A DNA stretch of 64,000 nt from Paenibacillus sp. BJ-4 (GTDB lineage Bacteria > Bacillota > Bacilli > Paenibacillales > Paenibacillaceae): NCBI RefSeq assembly GCF_020404765.1, contig NZ_JAIVEM010000038.1, forward strand, positions 48,980 through 112,979. Reading direction: 5' to 3'. Made by a program: the position numbers and the translations under genes. The notes below the pieces were generated by a model, which had not been told where the DNA came from, did not search any database, and worked only from the letters and a program-made list of their open reading frames with translations. Positions 52,122 through 61,498 of this stretch are shown piece by piece. Position 1 is the stretch's first letter. The number at the start of each line of letters is the position of its first letter.

Positions 52122-52463
52122 ATGCGGTATATGATGATTGTATTATTGGAATTTTATCCTTCCTGGTTGGCTTTGCCTCGAGAAGAACGCCGGAAACATA
52201 CTGGGGCCTTGCAGGCTAGTATTCAGAAATATAGCGAACATGTTCAGGTTCGTTTTTTCGATGCAGAAGCGCTGCCTGGCAAGGACTATACCGATTTCGT
52301 CGTATGTGAAACGGAAGATATGAAGCAATATCACTATATGTGGGAAGAAATTCGTGATTCGGAGCCATATACCAAAGGATACATGAAGATTAAAGATGTA
52401 GTGATGGGTATGGAAAATGCATTTCAGTCCTATGAGTCAGAAATGCTACAGATGGAAAAATAA
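52122..52463 (+). CDS. Darcynin-like small protein
   Basis: A 113-residue protein that opens MRYMMIVLLEFYPSWLALPREERRK, the typical start of the darcynin family (DUF named from Acinetobacter), which has a dimeric ferredoxin-like fold. Function is unknown; some relatives look like small-molecule-binding or monooxygenase-like proteins. The ATG at 52122 follows AAAGGAGACAGG; nine upstream codons in frame are not used. It lies right after a Crp/Fnr gene and past a perfect palindrome, so expression is likely controlled by that regulator. Confidence 0.72.
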   Translation: MRYMMIVLLEFYPSWLALPREERRKHTGALQASIQKYSEHVQVRFFDAEALPGKDYTDFVVCETEDMKQYHYMWEEIRDSEPYTKGYMKIKDVVMGMENAFQSYESEMLQMEK

Positions 52464-52515
52464 CCGTCATTCCGCTTTCTATGTAAAATGAAGAGTTCAT
52501 CTTATATACGGTTAA

Positions 52516-52564
52516 AAAAGGCGAATTCCTGTGCTGCTTATGTTCAGCTGGGAATTCGCCTTTT
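52516..52564. terminator. Strong bidirectional terminator
   Basis: AAAAGGCGAATTCC (52516-52529) pairs perfectly with GGAATTCGCCTTTT (52551-52564). The A and T runs serve both strands; convergent genes lie on each side. Confidence 0.88.
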
Positions 52565-52604
52565 ATCTTTTGGAGACGAAAAAGTGTAATAAGAAAAAAT
52601 CACA

Positions 52605-53453
52605 TTATACAACTGTGTTACTTATAATCTTCAGAAAACCGTTCTTCCCAGCAGTATCCATTAACTGATAAATGGATTTTCCTGCGGAATCGTTAAACAA
52701 ATACCACTCATCATTCGATACATCATGAATCAAAGTCTCTGGGTAGCCTGTTAAAAGTTCAGATGGATAAGTGCGAATTAAAGAATATATATCAAAACGA
52801 GCTAAGCTTTTCCCTTTTTGGTCTAAGAAATCGTATTGTGCATTTTTATAATAAGATCCAGGTGTGTCAAGAGTTAAGCTCCAAGAATAGTTTTCAGGTG
52901 CTTCGACCTTTTCACCTTTGTTTTTTGCAAAAATATTATAAATGGTTTCATTATATGCATTGCCATTAATTTGCTGAATTACGCCGCCCAAAGTCATACG
53001 GTATTCCTGTTGAAGTGCTTTTACTTGTACACCGTCTATGAACAATGGTTCAGTATCAACCGTCACTGCAAAGTTGCTGTAATTGACATGGCATCCAAAC
53101 GTCTCTGCAATAAAACGAAGTGGAACATATATGCGATTATTTTTCATGTATGGTTTTACATCAAGCAGCATCTTTTTACCGTTCTTCTCCGCTGTACTAC
53201 TGTTCAGTGTTAATATTACTTTCCTATCGCTTTTAGCGAGAATAACCCCGGAATTGGACCATTCGACACTAGCCCCCAAACTTTCGCTTATAACACGTAG
53301 AGGTACCATAGCGCGTTTATTCTTCATTTCGGGCTTCAAATCGGATGTAATAGCCACACCGTCAACTTTGATCTGATTTTGTGCTGCATAAGTAGTGGAC
53401 GATGAAATAAATAAAAAAATTGCAAGAAAAGCCGCAAAGAATGCTTTTTTCAT
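52605..53453 (-). CDS. Secreted protein with a copper amine oxidase N-terminal-like (stalk) domain
   Basis: A 282-residue secreted protein. Residues 1-24 form a Sec signal peptide (MKKAFFAAFLAIFLFISSSTTYAA). Residues 25-135 carry two stalk repeats: IKVDGVAITSDLKPEMKNKRAMVPLRVISESLGASVEWSNSG and LDVKPYMKNNRIYVPLRFIAETFGCHVNYSN, the Pfam copper amine oxidase N-terminal-like type common in Paenibacillus envelope proteins. The C-terminal 145 residues match nothing I know. There is no copper oxidase catalytic domain. The ATG at 53453 follows AAAAGGAG. The gene is more AT-rich than its left neighbours. Confidence 0.82.
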   Translation of the reverse strand: MKKAFFAAFLAIFLFISSSTTYAAQNQIKVDGVAITSDLKPEMKNKRAMVPLRVISESLGASVEWSNSGVILAKSDRKVILTLNSSTAEKNGKKMLLDVKPYMKNNRIYVPLRFIAETFGCHVNYSNFAVTVDTEPLFIDGVQVKALQQEYRMTLGGVIQQINGNAYNETIYNIFAKNKGEKVEAPENYSWSLTLDTPGSYYKNAQYDFLDQKGKSLARFDIYSLIRTYPSELLTGYPETLIHDVSNDEWYLFNDSAGKSIYQLMDTAGKNGFLKIISNTVV

Positions 53454-53606
53454 AAATGATTGCTCCTTTTTCGGTTAAATTTGTAGCGCAGTAACTTTCC
53501 CCCATATTAAGACGCAACTGGATAAAATTTGTTGCACTGTCTCGTTAGCTTGTGTAACAGCCTGTTTGTGCTATTTTCTCATTCCTTTGTTTACCAATAA
53601 AAAATC

Positions 53607-53635
53607 CTAACCTTCCCGAGGAATTATGTCGATAA
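53607..53635 (+). promoter_or_regulatory. Weak candidate SigD (motility) promoter
   Basis: GTCGATAA (53628-53635) matches six of eight bases of the SigD -10 GCCGATAT, with CTAA 17 bp upstream in place of TAAA at about 15 bp. It lies 50 bp before the binding-protein/chemoreceptor pair. The match is partial. The rest of the 53454-53687 gap shows nothing clear. Confidence 0.25.
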
Positions 53636-53687
53636 CATTGAATATTATTCATAAATTTTATCAAAGTAAATCTTAGGGGGGAAGTTA

Positions 53688-54959
53688 ATGAGAAAACAGC
53701 TAAAAGTTGCGATTTCTCTAGCATGTTTAATTATGTTTATAGGTTGTTCAGCTTCACCATTATCACAGCAGACGACCAAGATTACACTTTTGAATTCTAA
53801 ATCTGAAATAAAAACTCAATTAGAAGAAGTAGCAAAACAATACAATCAAGAGCACCCTGAGGTATCTTTAGAGATTATAACTCCCGAGGGAACGTCTGCA
53901 TATCAAAAGCTGATGTCGATGTACGGCTCAGGAAGTCCAGCTACCATGTCGATGCTTGACCCGGGCGACACGCAGACATTCTTAGATAAAGCCGTTGATT
54001 TAAGCAAAGAGAAGTGGGTAGCTGATACGATAGAAAATGGACTTGACACCGTCAAGAAAAATGATGCTGTGCTGGGGTTTCCATTTGCAGTAGAAGGCTA
54101 CGGATTAATTTACAATAAGAAAGTGCTGGATAAAGCAACAGGGGGTTCTTTTGATGCTTCCTCGGTAAATAGTAGAAGCAGCCTGAACTCCTTAATGGCT
54201 AAAATTCAGAAGTCGGGAGTAGCGCCGGACATGCTTTCACCAATGGACTGGTCTCTCGGCTCTCATCTTTTAGCTCTGTCTTATTCTGTTCAACCTGGGG
54301 GTTTTCCGGAGTTTGTTAAAGGTATGCAGAACAACTCCATCGATATGTCCCAAAACAGTGTAATGACTGGATGGGTACAAACTTTAGATCTGCTCAAGGA
54401 TAACAGCATCAATAAGCACTCGCCTTTGGACAGTACGTATGATGGAGCCAAAGCCTTGGGAGAGGGCAAGGTAGGGCTTTGGTTTATGGGAAACTGGGCT
54501 TGGAATGGAATAAAGAGCAATGATACGGCAAATGAGGAATACGGTTTTTTGCCTCTTCCGTTAAACGATAATACGGATGATCCTAACAATGCTAAGATCA
54601 CAGTCGGTGTGACAAAGTATATACTCATCGACTCCACAACTACCACACCTCAGGAGCAAGAGGAAGCAAAGAAGTTTTTGAACTGGCTAGTATATGAAAA
54701 GTCCGGACAAGAACTTTTGGTTAACAAGGCCAATGTTATACCGGCGTTCAAGAATATTGACTTGGTGCCTACCGATCCTTTGAGTAAATCGATCATGTCA
54801 TATATGTCGAGCGGAAAGACGCTGCCGTTTATAGCAACCCTTCCACCTGATCATGGGGGCATCACAGGAGCATCTATCCAAAGCTACATCAGTGGGAAGA
54901 TAGATAAGACCGAGTTGTTGCGCCAAATACGCATATACTGGAAAGCTCAGCAGGGATGA
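53688..54959 (+). CDS. Sugar-binding lipoprotein paired with a chemoreceptor
   Basis: A 423-residue family 1 solute-binding protein. The signal peptide ends in the lipobox FIGCSAS (Cys near 20). The mature part is typical: EEVAKQYNQEHPEVSLEIITPEG, FPFAVEGYGLIYNKKVLDKAT, GEGKVGLWFMGNWAWNGIK. No permease follows; instead a methyl-accepting chemotaxis protein starts 30 bp later on the same strand. The pair suggests that the loaded lipoprotein signals to the chemoreceptor, as MalE does to Tar in E. coli. The ATG at 53688 follows AGGGGGGAAG. Confidence 0.86.
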   Translation: MRKQLKVAISLACLIMFIGCSASPLSQQTTKITLLNSKSEIKTQLEEVAKQYNQEHPEVSLEIITPEGTSAYQKLMSMYGSGSPATMSMLDPGDTQTFLDKAVDLSKEKWVADTIENGLDTVKKNDAVLGFPFAVEGYGLIYNKKVLDKATGGSFDASSVNSRSSLNSLMAKIQKSGVAPDMLSPMDWSLGSHLLALSYSVQPGGFPEFVKGMQNNSIDMSQNSVMTGWVQTLDLLKDNSINKHSPLDSTYDGAKALGEGKVGLWFMGNWAWNGIKSNDTANEEYGFLPLPLNDNTDDPNNAKITVGVTKYILIDSTTTTPQEQEEAKKFLNWLVYEKSGQELLVNKANVIPAFKNIDLVPTDPLSKSIMSYMSSGKTLPFIATLPPDHGGITGASIQSYISGKIDKTELLRQIRIYWKAQQG

Positions 54960-54989
54960 TACGAGACCAGTCACGGGAGGAAGATAAGG

Positions 54990-56693
54990 GTGTTTAAATT
55001 AACGTTAAAGAAAAAAATAATTAGTGCAGCGCTCATACTGGTTATCGTACTGTCCCTTTCAAGTGTTATAGGCGTCATTAAGATGTCGGAAATGGGGGAG
55101 GCTTCTGATAAGGTAAATAACAGGTCTTTACCTGCGGTTATTCTTCTTCAAGGTATGGATAAGCAGATTACAGAAATCGATAGACTCACCGTTCGAATGA
55201 TACTCGAAGAGGATGCTGCCGTTCGCAGCACTTATCAAGAGGAACTAAGCAAAGCTACAGCTTCAATGGATAAGAGTGTAAATAAATATCAAAGTTTAGC
55301 CTCTACGACAGAGGAAAAAGAACTGTTTACCAACTTTTATGGTCAGTGGGCAATGTATCTTCGCCATCTCAAAGTGGTTTCCGCTGCCATGGAAGAAAAC
55401 GACAAAGTGATGGCCTACATGATCATTCACGGAAATTCTTCTATTTATAAGGCAGCATTAGAAGATGTAAATAAACTGAAGCTACTTAATGAGCAGTACG
55501 CTACTGATGCTGCTAATCAATCGAGTCAATCTTACCATTCAGGTAGAATTTTGATGGTTTCTCTGACTATCATATGTACGATCATTGGAATTATCGGTTC
55601 TTTTTTACTGGCTCAATCGTTCACTAAGCCCATATTAAAGATAGCGGAACAGATAAAGCTGGTAACGAGGGGGGACCTGCAAGTGGAACCCCTAAGTGTC
55701 CGATCCAAAGATGAGGTCGGGGAACTGGCATCCGATTTTAATGAAATGTGCGATTCGCTGCGCAACCTTTTAAAGAAAGTTATGGATAATTCCTTACTGG
55801 TTGCTTCTACAGCAGAACAGTTAACGGCCAGTGCGGAACAGACAAGCATCGCTACCGAGCAGATAGCTATTAGTGCCACTCAAGTCGCAGAGGGATCTCA
55901 GACACAGCTTGCAGATATAGCTGAGACGCTGAATTACACAGTAGATGTTTCTAAAAGTGTAGAGAACATAACCAATCGATTTGTGAATGTGGCTAATCTC
56001 ACAACCCAAGCACAAGAAAAAGCAAACAACGGGAAAACCCAAATGTCTTCCACTGTCTCTCAAATAAGGGATGTACATGTCAAGGTAACTCAATCCGCTG
56101 AAGTGGTAAATATTCTAGGGGAAAAGTCTGCAGAGATCAAACAAATCACAGCTATGATCAGTGATATAGCAGCCCGTACCAACTTGCTTTCACTAAATGC
56201 GAGTATAGAAGCTGCAAGGGCGGGAGAGCAGGGAAAAGGGTTTGCCGTAGTTGCTTTTGAAGTACGCAATCTGTCGGCACAAGCAAGTGAAGCAACAGGC
56301 AAGATTTCTTCTCTGGTCAACGAAATCACATTAAGAACAGACGAAGTTGTAATTTCAATGAATGAAGGCGTTCAATCACTTAATGAAGGTATGATGCTTG
56401 TCGAAGGTGTAGGTAATGTTTTCTCTGAAATTGTCGGTGCGGTTGAAGAAGTGAGCGGTGAGGTGGACACTGCAGCCGTAGAAGCAAGATCCGTCAATGA
56501 AGGAACCGTTGCTATGGTGGAATCGATGAAGAAAATTGCTGAAATCTCCGAACGTGCAGCAGATTCTACTCAAACAGTCGCAAGCGTAGTTGAGGAAACT
56601 ACCGCATCCATGCAGGAAGTGTCTGCAGGTGCCAACATGCTTGCCAAGAGGGCGGAAGAGATGAATCAAACGGTGTCTGTATTTAAAATTTAA
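54990..56693 (+). CDS. Methyl-accepting chemotaxis protein
   Basis: A 567-residue receptor. Membrane segments lie near residues 10-32 and 187-209; the 150-residue extracellular part is helical and fits a four-helix-bundle (4HB_MCP) sensor. A HAMP domain follows ([45 protein letters not shown]), then the cytoplasmic signalling domain with the hairpin tip [46 protein letters not shown]. The start is a GTG at 54990 after GGGAGG. It is co-directional with a binding lipoprotein 30 bp upstream. The tip reads VVAFEVRNL where VVADEVRKL is usual, an Asp-to-Phe change. Confidence 0.93.
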   Translation: MFKLTLKKKIISAALILVIVLSLSSVIGVIKMSEMGEASDKVNNRSLPAVILLQGMDKQITEIDRLTVRMILEEDAAVRSTYQEELSKATASMDKSVNKYQSLASTTEEKELFTNFYGQWAMYLRHLKVVSAAMEENDKVMAYMIIHGNSSIYKAALEDVNKLKLLNEQYATDAANQSSQSYHSGRILMVSLTIICTIIGIIGSFLLAQSFTKPILKIAEQIKLVTRGDLQVEPLSVRSKDEVGELASDFNEMCDSLRNLLKKVMDNSLLVASTAEQLTASAEQTSIATEQIAISATQVAEGSQTQLADIAETLNYTVDVSKSVENITNRFVNVANLTTQAQEKANNGKTQMSSTVSQIRDVHVKVTQSAEVVNILGEKSAEIKQITAMISDIAARTNLLSLNASIEAARAGEQGKGFAVVAFEVRNLSAQASEATGKISSLVNEITLRTDEVVISMNEGVQSLNEGMMLVEGVGNVFSEIVGAVEEVSGEVDTAAVEARSVNEGTVAMVESMKKIAEISERAADSTQTVASVVEETTASMQEVSAGANMLAKRAEEMNQTVSVFKI

Positions 56694-56720
56694 AATAAGC
56701 CTCAAATCAACTGGAGTTAA

Positions 56721-56764
56721 GAGCGGTAGCCTTGGACGAGAAAAATAAGTTCTAGACTACCGCT
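56721..56764. terminator. Hairpin after the chemoreceptor gene, weak terminator
   Basis: AGCGGTAG pairs with CTACCGCT around a long loop. Few T residues follow, so termination may be weak in either direction. Confidence 0.4.
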
Positions 56765-56880
56765 GTTGTATTAAATTCTTATGTTGGAACTAATCTACGT
56801 ATACTTTTACGTAAGTATTCAGGCGTCCCGAATCCTTGCCGGACAAACCTTATGATTGAGACGTGATTGTCACCATTAGA

Positions 56881-58155
56881 TTACGAATGAACGGCTTCAG
56901 CTTTTTTTGCTGATCTTTTCAGTTCCTGTTTACGGCGTTCCTCCAGATACCGCTCTCCATTCTTCTTGTCTGCTGTCAGTGTAAAGCAGGAAATGATGGT
57001 GAACAGACCTGCAATGGAACCCAGAATTACATAAGTAATCGGGAAATTCAGAACTTCATACAGATGTCCCACAATGGGCGAGAAAACGGAAACCACCAGA
57101 GAGCCCATAAACAAATACAGCAGGTACATGGTGGAGGACAAACGCTGGTCAAAGTTAACGGTAATGTACTTGAAGATGGCTACCAGAATAAGCGGTTTCT
57201 CCAGGGAGTGAATCATCTTCATCGCAGCCACCCATATGGAGCCAAAAGGCAGCGAAGAGCCGATAATACGCAACGACATAATTGTCCCGGCAATAATTAA
57301 TGCCCATTTGGCGGTCGTTTTGTTTACAAACCAAGGGGTAACGAACAGGAACACAAATTCTAGGAACACCTGCACAGCGCTCAAATCGCCAAGGAATTGA
57401 TTTCCTTCCGCTTTGGAACTGAACTGCGATACGAAATATGTGGCAAACTGCTGGTCATATACCTCATAAATTTGGGTCACGCCAACCATGAATAGCATTA
57501 GAAACCAGAACTTTGTGGTCCGTACAAGATGCAGCACATCAATAAGTTTTAACGATTCTGTTTTCTGCTGCTCCTGCCCGGAAATTTCGACTTTGGTCAG
57601 GAAGATACAGATCATGGCAACCACGGCAGATACGGAGGCAATCCAGAAGGTCAGATTTACATTGATATTGATGACCCGCCCCGCAACAAAAGTAGCCGCT
57701 GCCCACCCGAGTGAACCCCACATGCGAACTCGTCCATATTCAAAGCCGTATTTGCGTGAGACCTTGTCCATATACGAATCGACGACACCATTACCTGCAT
57801 TAAACACCAGGCCGATAAATAGTGCACCGACAATGGCACCAATCACGAACTGCGTTTGTAGTAATGGACCGTACACATAAATAAAAAAGGGTCCGACGAG
57901 CAAAAGAATCGTAAAGAGTATGTACAGCAGATGTTTTCTCAGACCCAGCTTGTCGGATAAGTAACCGAACAGAGGTTGCATGATCAAGGCCACGATTGAG
58001 TTAGCCGCATATAGAAATCCCGTGTAGGTTTCTGAAATTTCCAGGCTTTGCCCTAGCCAAATGACAAAAAAGGACATGGCGGCAGACCATGTAAACAGAT
58101 AAGCGAAGTTAAAAACACTTAGAGACCAATAGTTGCGTTTTGCCAAATTCATCAT
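56881..58155 (-). CDS. Oligosaccharide:H+ symporter of the LacY/RafB/CscB (OHS) family
   Basis: A 424-residue MFS carrier with 12 segments. Marks of the OHS family are NYWSLSVFNFAYLFTWSAAMSFFVIWLGQSLEISETYTGFLYAANSIVALIMQPLFGYLSDKLGLRKHLL and VVDSYMDKVSRKYGFEYGRVRMWGSLGWA, where the Glu and Arg are in the positions used by LacY for sugar and proton binding. The first 19 codons of the longer frame are left out: the ATG at 58155 follows GAAGGGG. Its sugar is unknown; sucrose, raffinose, lactose or a xylose-containing disaccharide are options. It has no enzyme gene directly beside it. Confidence 0.88.
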   Translation of the reverse strand: MMNLAKRNYWSLSVFNFAYLFTWSAAMSFFVIWLGQSLEISETYTGFLYAANSIVALIMQPLFGYLSDKLGLRKHLLYILFTILLLVGPFFIYVYGPLLQTQFVIGAIVGALFIGLVFNAGNGVVDSYMDKVSRKYGFEYGRVRMWGSLGWAAATFVAGRVININVNLTFWIASVSAVVAMICIFLTKVEISGQEQQKTESLKLIDVLHLVRTTKFWFLMLFMVGVTQIYEVYDQQFATYFVSQFSSKAEGNQFLGDLSAVQVFLEFVFLFVTPWFVNKTTAKWALIIAGTIMSLRIIGSSLPFGSIWVAAMKMIHSLEKPLILVAIFKYITVNFDQRLSSTMYLLYLFMGSLVVSVFSPIVGHLYEVLNFPITYVILGSIAGLFTIISCFTLTADKKNGERYLEERRKQELKRSAKKAEAVHS

Positions 58156-58212
58156 GTTTAAGCACCCCTTCAAATTGTAGCCGCTCAATGTGTTGCATAC
58201 GTCATTAAACAT

Positions 58213-58968
58213 TGTTTGTACTATTAATTGTAAGGATTACTCAATTGAATCTATAGGGCATTTTCCCAAGATTTCCTGTACATTTCGCAATCAGTTGATG
58301 ATTTGGAGACTTATGAAATTTGTGAGGCTTCCAAACCATGAGGAACGTGTTGTTAAATTGTTGATTGATGTAATTGAAAATTTTTACGAGGCCTGTCGGG
58401 TGTATGTAACTATATCTACATTTTGTAGGAAATAAGTCCTGAGTGTAAAATCCCCTTATAGTTCATTAAGCTCACTAAGTAGGTGGAGAAACATATGGTA
58501 GCATCATAATTGCAAAAGCAAAGGCATGAAGTGATCCATTCTGCAAGTACAAAGTTACTTGAAACAGTGATCGCATATAGATTATTGTGTAATGATGAGT
58601 TAGACGAAGCCCACTCATCCTAAAGGTACAGGTTATCCCCGGCTCAATAGACATTGCTGACATCCAGATAGAAATAGAATGCGAATCGAGGATACGGACA
58701 GTCTTTATAGTTGCTATGTTTACGTTCATTAAAAACTTTCCTACACCGTTCAGAAGGGGGGATCAGATGGCTGTCCCTGATTGATGCTGGTCATTTAGAT
58801 CGAGCTAGGCATTTTTATGAAAAGCACGAGTTTACATACTTTAGCCAATAAGATACCGTTCTTTGGATAAATCCTGATGTGGGGAGCTTCTGACAAGTAT
58901 TTAACCCCTATTAACATATACTATACAAAATTAAAAGAAAACGAATAATAACAAAACGTTGTGAGTTC
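58213..58968. other. 755-bp gap with decayed coding fragments
   Basis: No intact gene is visible. Near 58486 a ribosome-like site and ATG give MVAS then a stop, after which the same frame reads LQKQRHEVIHSASTKLLETVIAYRLLCNDELDEAHSS and stops (58509-58623). Near 58777 another frame reads LIDAGHLDRARHFYEKHEFTYFSQ, a stop, then DTVLWINPDVGSF. A third stretch near 58313 reads MKFVRLPNHEERVVKLLIDVIENFYEACR. All look protein-like but are too short and broken to name. The stretch seems to be gene debris left of an AT-rich brnQ. Confidence 0.4.
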
Positions 58969-58986
58969 GTGGTTGGAGGATTTATT

Positions 58987-60339
58987 ATGTCGAAAAGTGT
59001 TTCTACGTCCTTTATTATCATTATAGGATCAATGCTATTTGCCTTATTTTTTGGTGCAGGGAATCTAATCTTTCCGCCTATGCTTGGTCAAATGGCTGGA
59101 AAGAATGTATGGATAGCCAATGCGGGCTTCTTGGTTACCGGAGTTGGTTTACCGTTACTAGCCGTCACAGCCTTTGTTTTTTCGGGAAAAAGCGATTTGC
59201 AGACCTTAGCGAGTCGTGTACATCCCGTATTCGGTATTGTCTTTACAACGATCCTTTATCTTGCCATTGGCCCTTTATATGCAATTCCTAGAACCGGTAG
59301 CGTGTCATTTGAAATTGGAGTAAAGCCTTTTTTTACAAACGATGCGGATCATTCTGTCGCACTTTTTGTATTTACTATCCTTTTTTTTGGAGTTGCATGC
59401 TTGTTATCACTTAACCCTACAAAAATTATTGATGTAATAGGAAAGTTTCTAACACCCATTAAATTGACCTTCATTGGATTACTTGTGGTTGTATCTCTTA
59501 TTCACCCAATAGGAAAATTCCAGGAACCTGCTGAGGGTTATACATCGCATGTCTTTTTCAAAGGCTTCCAAGAGGGTTATTTAACATTGGATGCTCTTGG
59601 AGCCTTTATTTTTGGAATTATCATTGTGAATGCAATTAAGGAAAGAGGAGTTACTACTAAAAAAGAGTTGATGATCATTTGTGCCAAAGCGATAACTATT
59701 GCGGTTATACTCTTAGCTTTTATCTATACGTCTCTTTCGTATATGGGCGCTTCTAGTGTTGAGAAATTAGGTGTTTTAGGAAATGGCGCTGAGGTGTTAG
59801 CCAAGGTTTCATCCTATTATTTTGGATCTTACGGTTCTATTTTATTGGGCTTAATGATTACAATAGCGTGTTTAACGACAAGTGTGGGGCTTATTACTGC
59901 CTGCTCTTCCTTTTTCCATGGATTATTTCCAAAAATCTCTTATAAAAGAATAGCTGTCATATTATCTATATTTAGTACCCTTGTAGCCAACATGGGTTTA
60001 ACACAGCTCATTAAGGTTTCAACGCCAGTATTGATGGCAATATATCCTATTGCTATTTCTCTAATATTTTTAACGTTTTTACATCCCGTATTTAAAGGAA
60101 AGTCAGAAGTATATCAAGGCAGTTTGATATTAACTTTTATCATTAGTCTATTTGATGGCTTGAATGCTGCTGGAATAAAAATTAAAGTAATTAATGACTT
60201 TTTCACGCAGCTTCTTCCATTCTATGATGTAGGGTTAGGGTGGTTAATCCCCTCTGTTTTAGGAGGAGTAGGAGGCTATATATTTTATTATGTTAAGAGA
60301 AGAAAAATAGTTCTAATACTTATAAAGCCAAAAAAATAA
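58987..60339 (+). CDS. brnQ: Branched-chain amino acid carrier BrnQ (LIVCS family)
   Basis: A 450-residue cation-coupled importer for Leu, Ile and Val, with about 12 segments. The opening SFIIIIGSMLFALFFGAGNLIFPPMLGQMAGKNVWIANAGFLVTGVGLPLLAV and the IGPLYAIPRTGSVSFEIGV segment are strong family marks. The ATG at 58987 follows TGGAGGATT; an earlier in-frame GTG or ATG is not needed. Codon use and base content are clearly more AT-rich than in the flanking carbohydrate genes, and gene debris lies directly upstream, which suggests recent gain by transfer. Confidence 0.92.
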   Translation: MSKSVSTSFIIIIGSMLFALFFGAGNLIFPPMLGQMAGKNVWIANAGFLVTGVGLPLLAVTAFVFSGKSDLQTLASRVHPVFGIVFTTILYLAIGPLYAIPRTGSVSFEIGVKPFFTNDADHSVALFVFTILFFGVACLLSLNPTKIIDVIGKFLTPIKLTFIGLLVVVSLIHPIGKFQEPAEGYTSHVFFKGFQEGYLTLDALGAFIFGIIIVNAIKERGVTTKKELMIICAKAITIAVILLAFIYTSLSYMGASSVEKLGVLGNGAEVLAKVSSYYFGSYGSILLGLMITIACLTTSVGLITACSSFFHGLFPKISYKRIAVILSIFSTLVANMGLTQLIKVSTPVLMAIYPIAISLIFLTFLHPVFKGKSEVYQGSLILTFIISLFDGLNAAGIKIKVINDFFTQLLPFYDVGLGWLIPSVLGGVGGYIFYYVKRRKIVLILIKPKK

Positions 60340-60396
60340 ATGAATTGCTTAGCAGGCAATTTAGATATTTTCATCAATTCGGTCTGATTAAGCATT

Positions 60397-61317
60397 TCAG
60401 TCTGTTATATAAGGGACAGCAAGCGCCTGATCTGCTTCGTGCTGCTTGCGGTACTGCGAAGGAGTCAGGCCGTTCCATTTTTTAAAGGTCGCAATAAAAT
60501 AGCTTAGATTGTCAAAGCCAACATCCAGCGCGATATCAACTACTTTGCGGTCACTTTGCTCCAGCAACCTGCAAGCCTTCTGAATCCGATGATAGTTGAT
60601 ATATTCAATAGGACTTTTTTGCACCATTTGTTTGAAGAAACGGCAAAAATGTCCTTCACTCATCGCGATCTCATCGGCGATCTCACGCAACCGAATGGGT
60701 TCATGGGCATGACTGTTGATGTACGCCAGCGCTTTTTTGATCCGTTCGACCTTGCTGCGTTGCCCCGCCATAATGACGTCCGCTCCGTTAGCGGGTTTCA
60801 TAAGTGGATACAGGCTGGCGATTATGCCATAGAGCTGTGCTTTGGTCGTCAGCTCACGGGCAGGTGTGTTCTGCTCATGGCTGGTGATGATGCGCCGCAA
60901 CGCGGTCAGCACCTCCTGCTCCCAAGGCTGCACGCCACGAATATGGGCAGGAGGGACGAGCTTTTTGCTGATCAATGGATCAATGAACTGCGTCTGCACG
61001 GTATCCTGTGTACGGCTGTGCAGCAAGTCTGGGTGAAACACTACAGCAAAGAATACACAGCGGGGACTTTTTTTCAAATATCCGGCGTGAAGCTCGCCAC
61101 TGTTGACAAAAAGAGCCTCGCCTTCACAAACCTCCGTATAAATCATATCCGTCTGAAAAACAGCGCTCCCCTGCTCCACGATAATAAACTCCATCTCCTC
61201 ATGCCAATGGGACTCCAGTATACTATTTCCATTCAACTGCTCTACACTCGGATACACGCTGACTGGATACATGGAATTGCCGTGAATGCGGTTTTCCCGC
61301 AGCATTTCCCTTTGCAA
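60397..61317 (-). CDS. AraC family regulator with a cupin sensor
   Basis: A 306-residue soluble regulator. The N-terminal 150 residues form a cupin-like sugar-sensing barrel (ILESHWHEEMEFIIVEQGSAVFQTDMIYTEVCEGEALFVNSGELHAGYL). The C-terminal 100 residues are the double HTH: INSHAHEPIRLREIADEIAMSEGHFCRFFKQMVQKSPIEYINYHRIQKACRLLEQSDRKVVDIALDVGFDNLSYFIATFKKWNGLTPSQYRK. The TTG at 61317 follows AGAGG at 8 nt; ATG at 61305 is too near its site. It is divergent from the GH31 alpha-xylosidase gene and probably activates it in response to a xyloside. Confidence 0.88.
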   Translation of the reverse strand: MQREMLRENRIHGNSMYPVSVYPSVEQLNGNSILESHWHEEMEFIIVEQGSAVFQTDMIYTEVCEGEALFVNSGELHAGYLKKSPRCVFFAVVFHPDLLHSRTQDTVQTQFIDPLISKKLVPPAHIRGVQPWEQEVLTALRRIITSHEQNTPARELTTKAQLYGIIASLYPLMKPANGADVIMAGQRSKVERIKKALAYINSHAHEPIRLREIADEIAMSEGHFCRFFKQMVQKSPIEYINYHRIQKACRLLEQSDRKVVDIALDVGFDNLSYFIATFKKWNGLTPSQYRKQHEADQALAVPYITD

Positions 61318-61356
61318 TTTAACGACCTCTTTTCTGCAATTTGATTTATATAGTAA

Positions 61357-61374
61357 ATATCAAAATATTGATAT
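61357..61374. promoter_or_regulatory. Palindrome between the AraC and alpha-xylosidase genes
   Basis: ATATCAA-AATA-TTGATAT has perfect seven-base arms. It lies 40 bp before the AraC start and 125 bp before the xylosidase gene. AraC proteins more often bind direct repeats, so another factor or self-control is possible. It is AT-rich and could occur by chance. Confidence 0.35.
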
Positions 61375-61498
61375 AAAACGTCAAAATAAAAGAAGTAAAC
61401 CCTTACATGAATCAATATTATTATAGTAAGGATTTCGAAAAAATCCAACAGGCATATTTGAGATCAAGGATAAAATACCGAGACGGAGGAAGAGACAG

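Noticed and set aside
60556..61344. 262-codon plus-strand frame
   Set aside because: Antisense to an intact AraC gene; no ribosome site or family marks.
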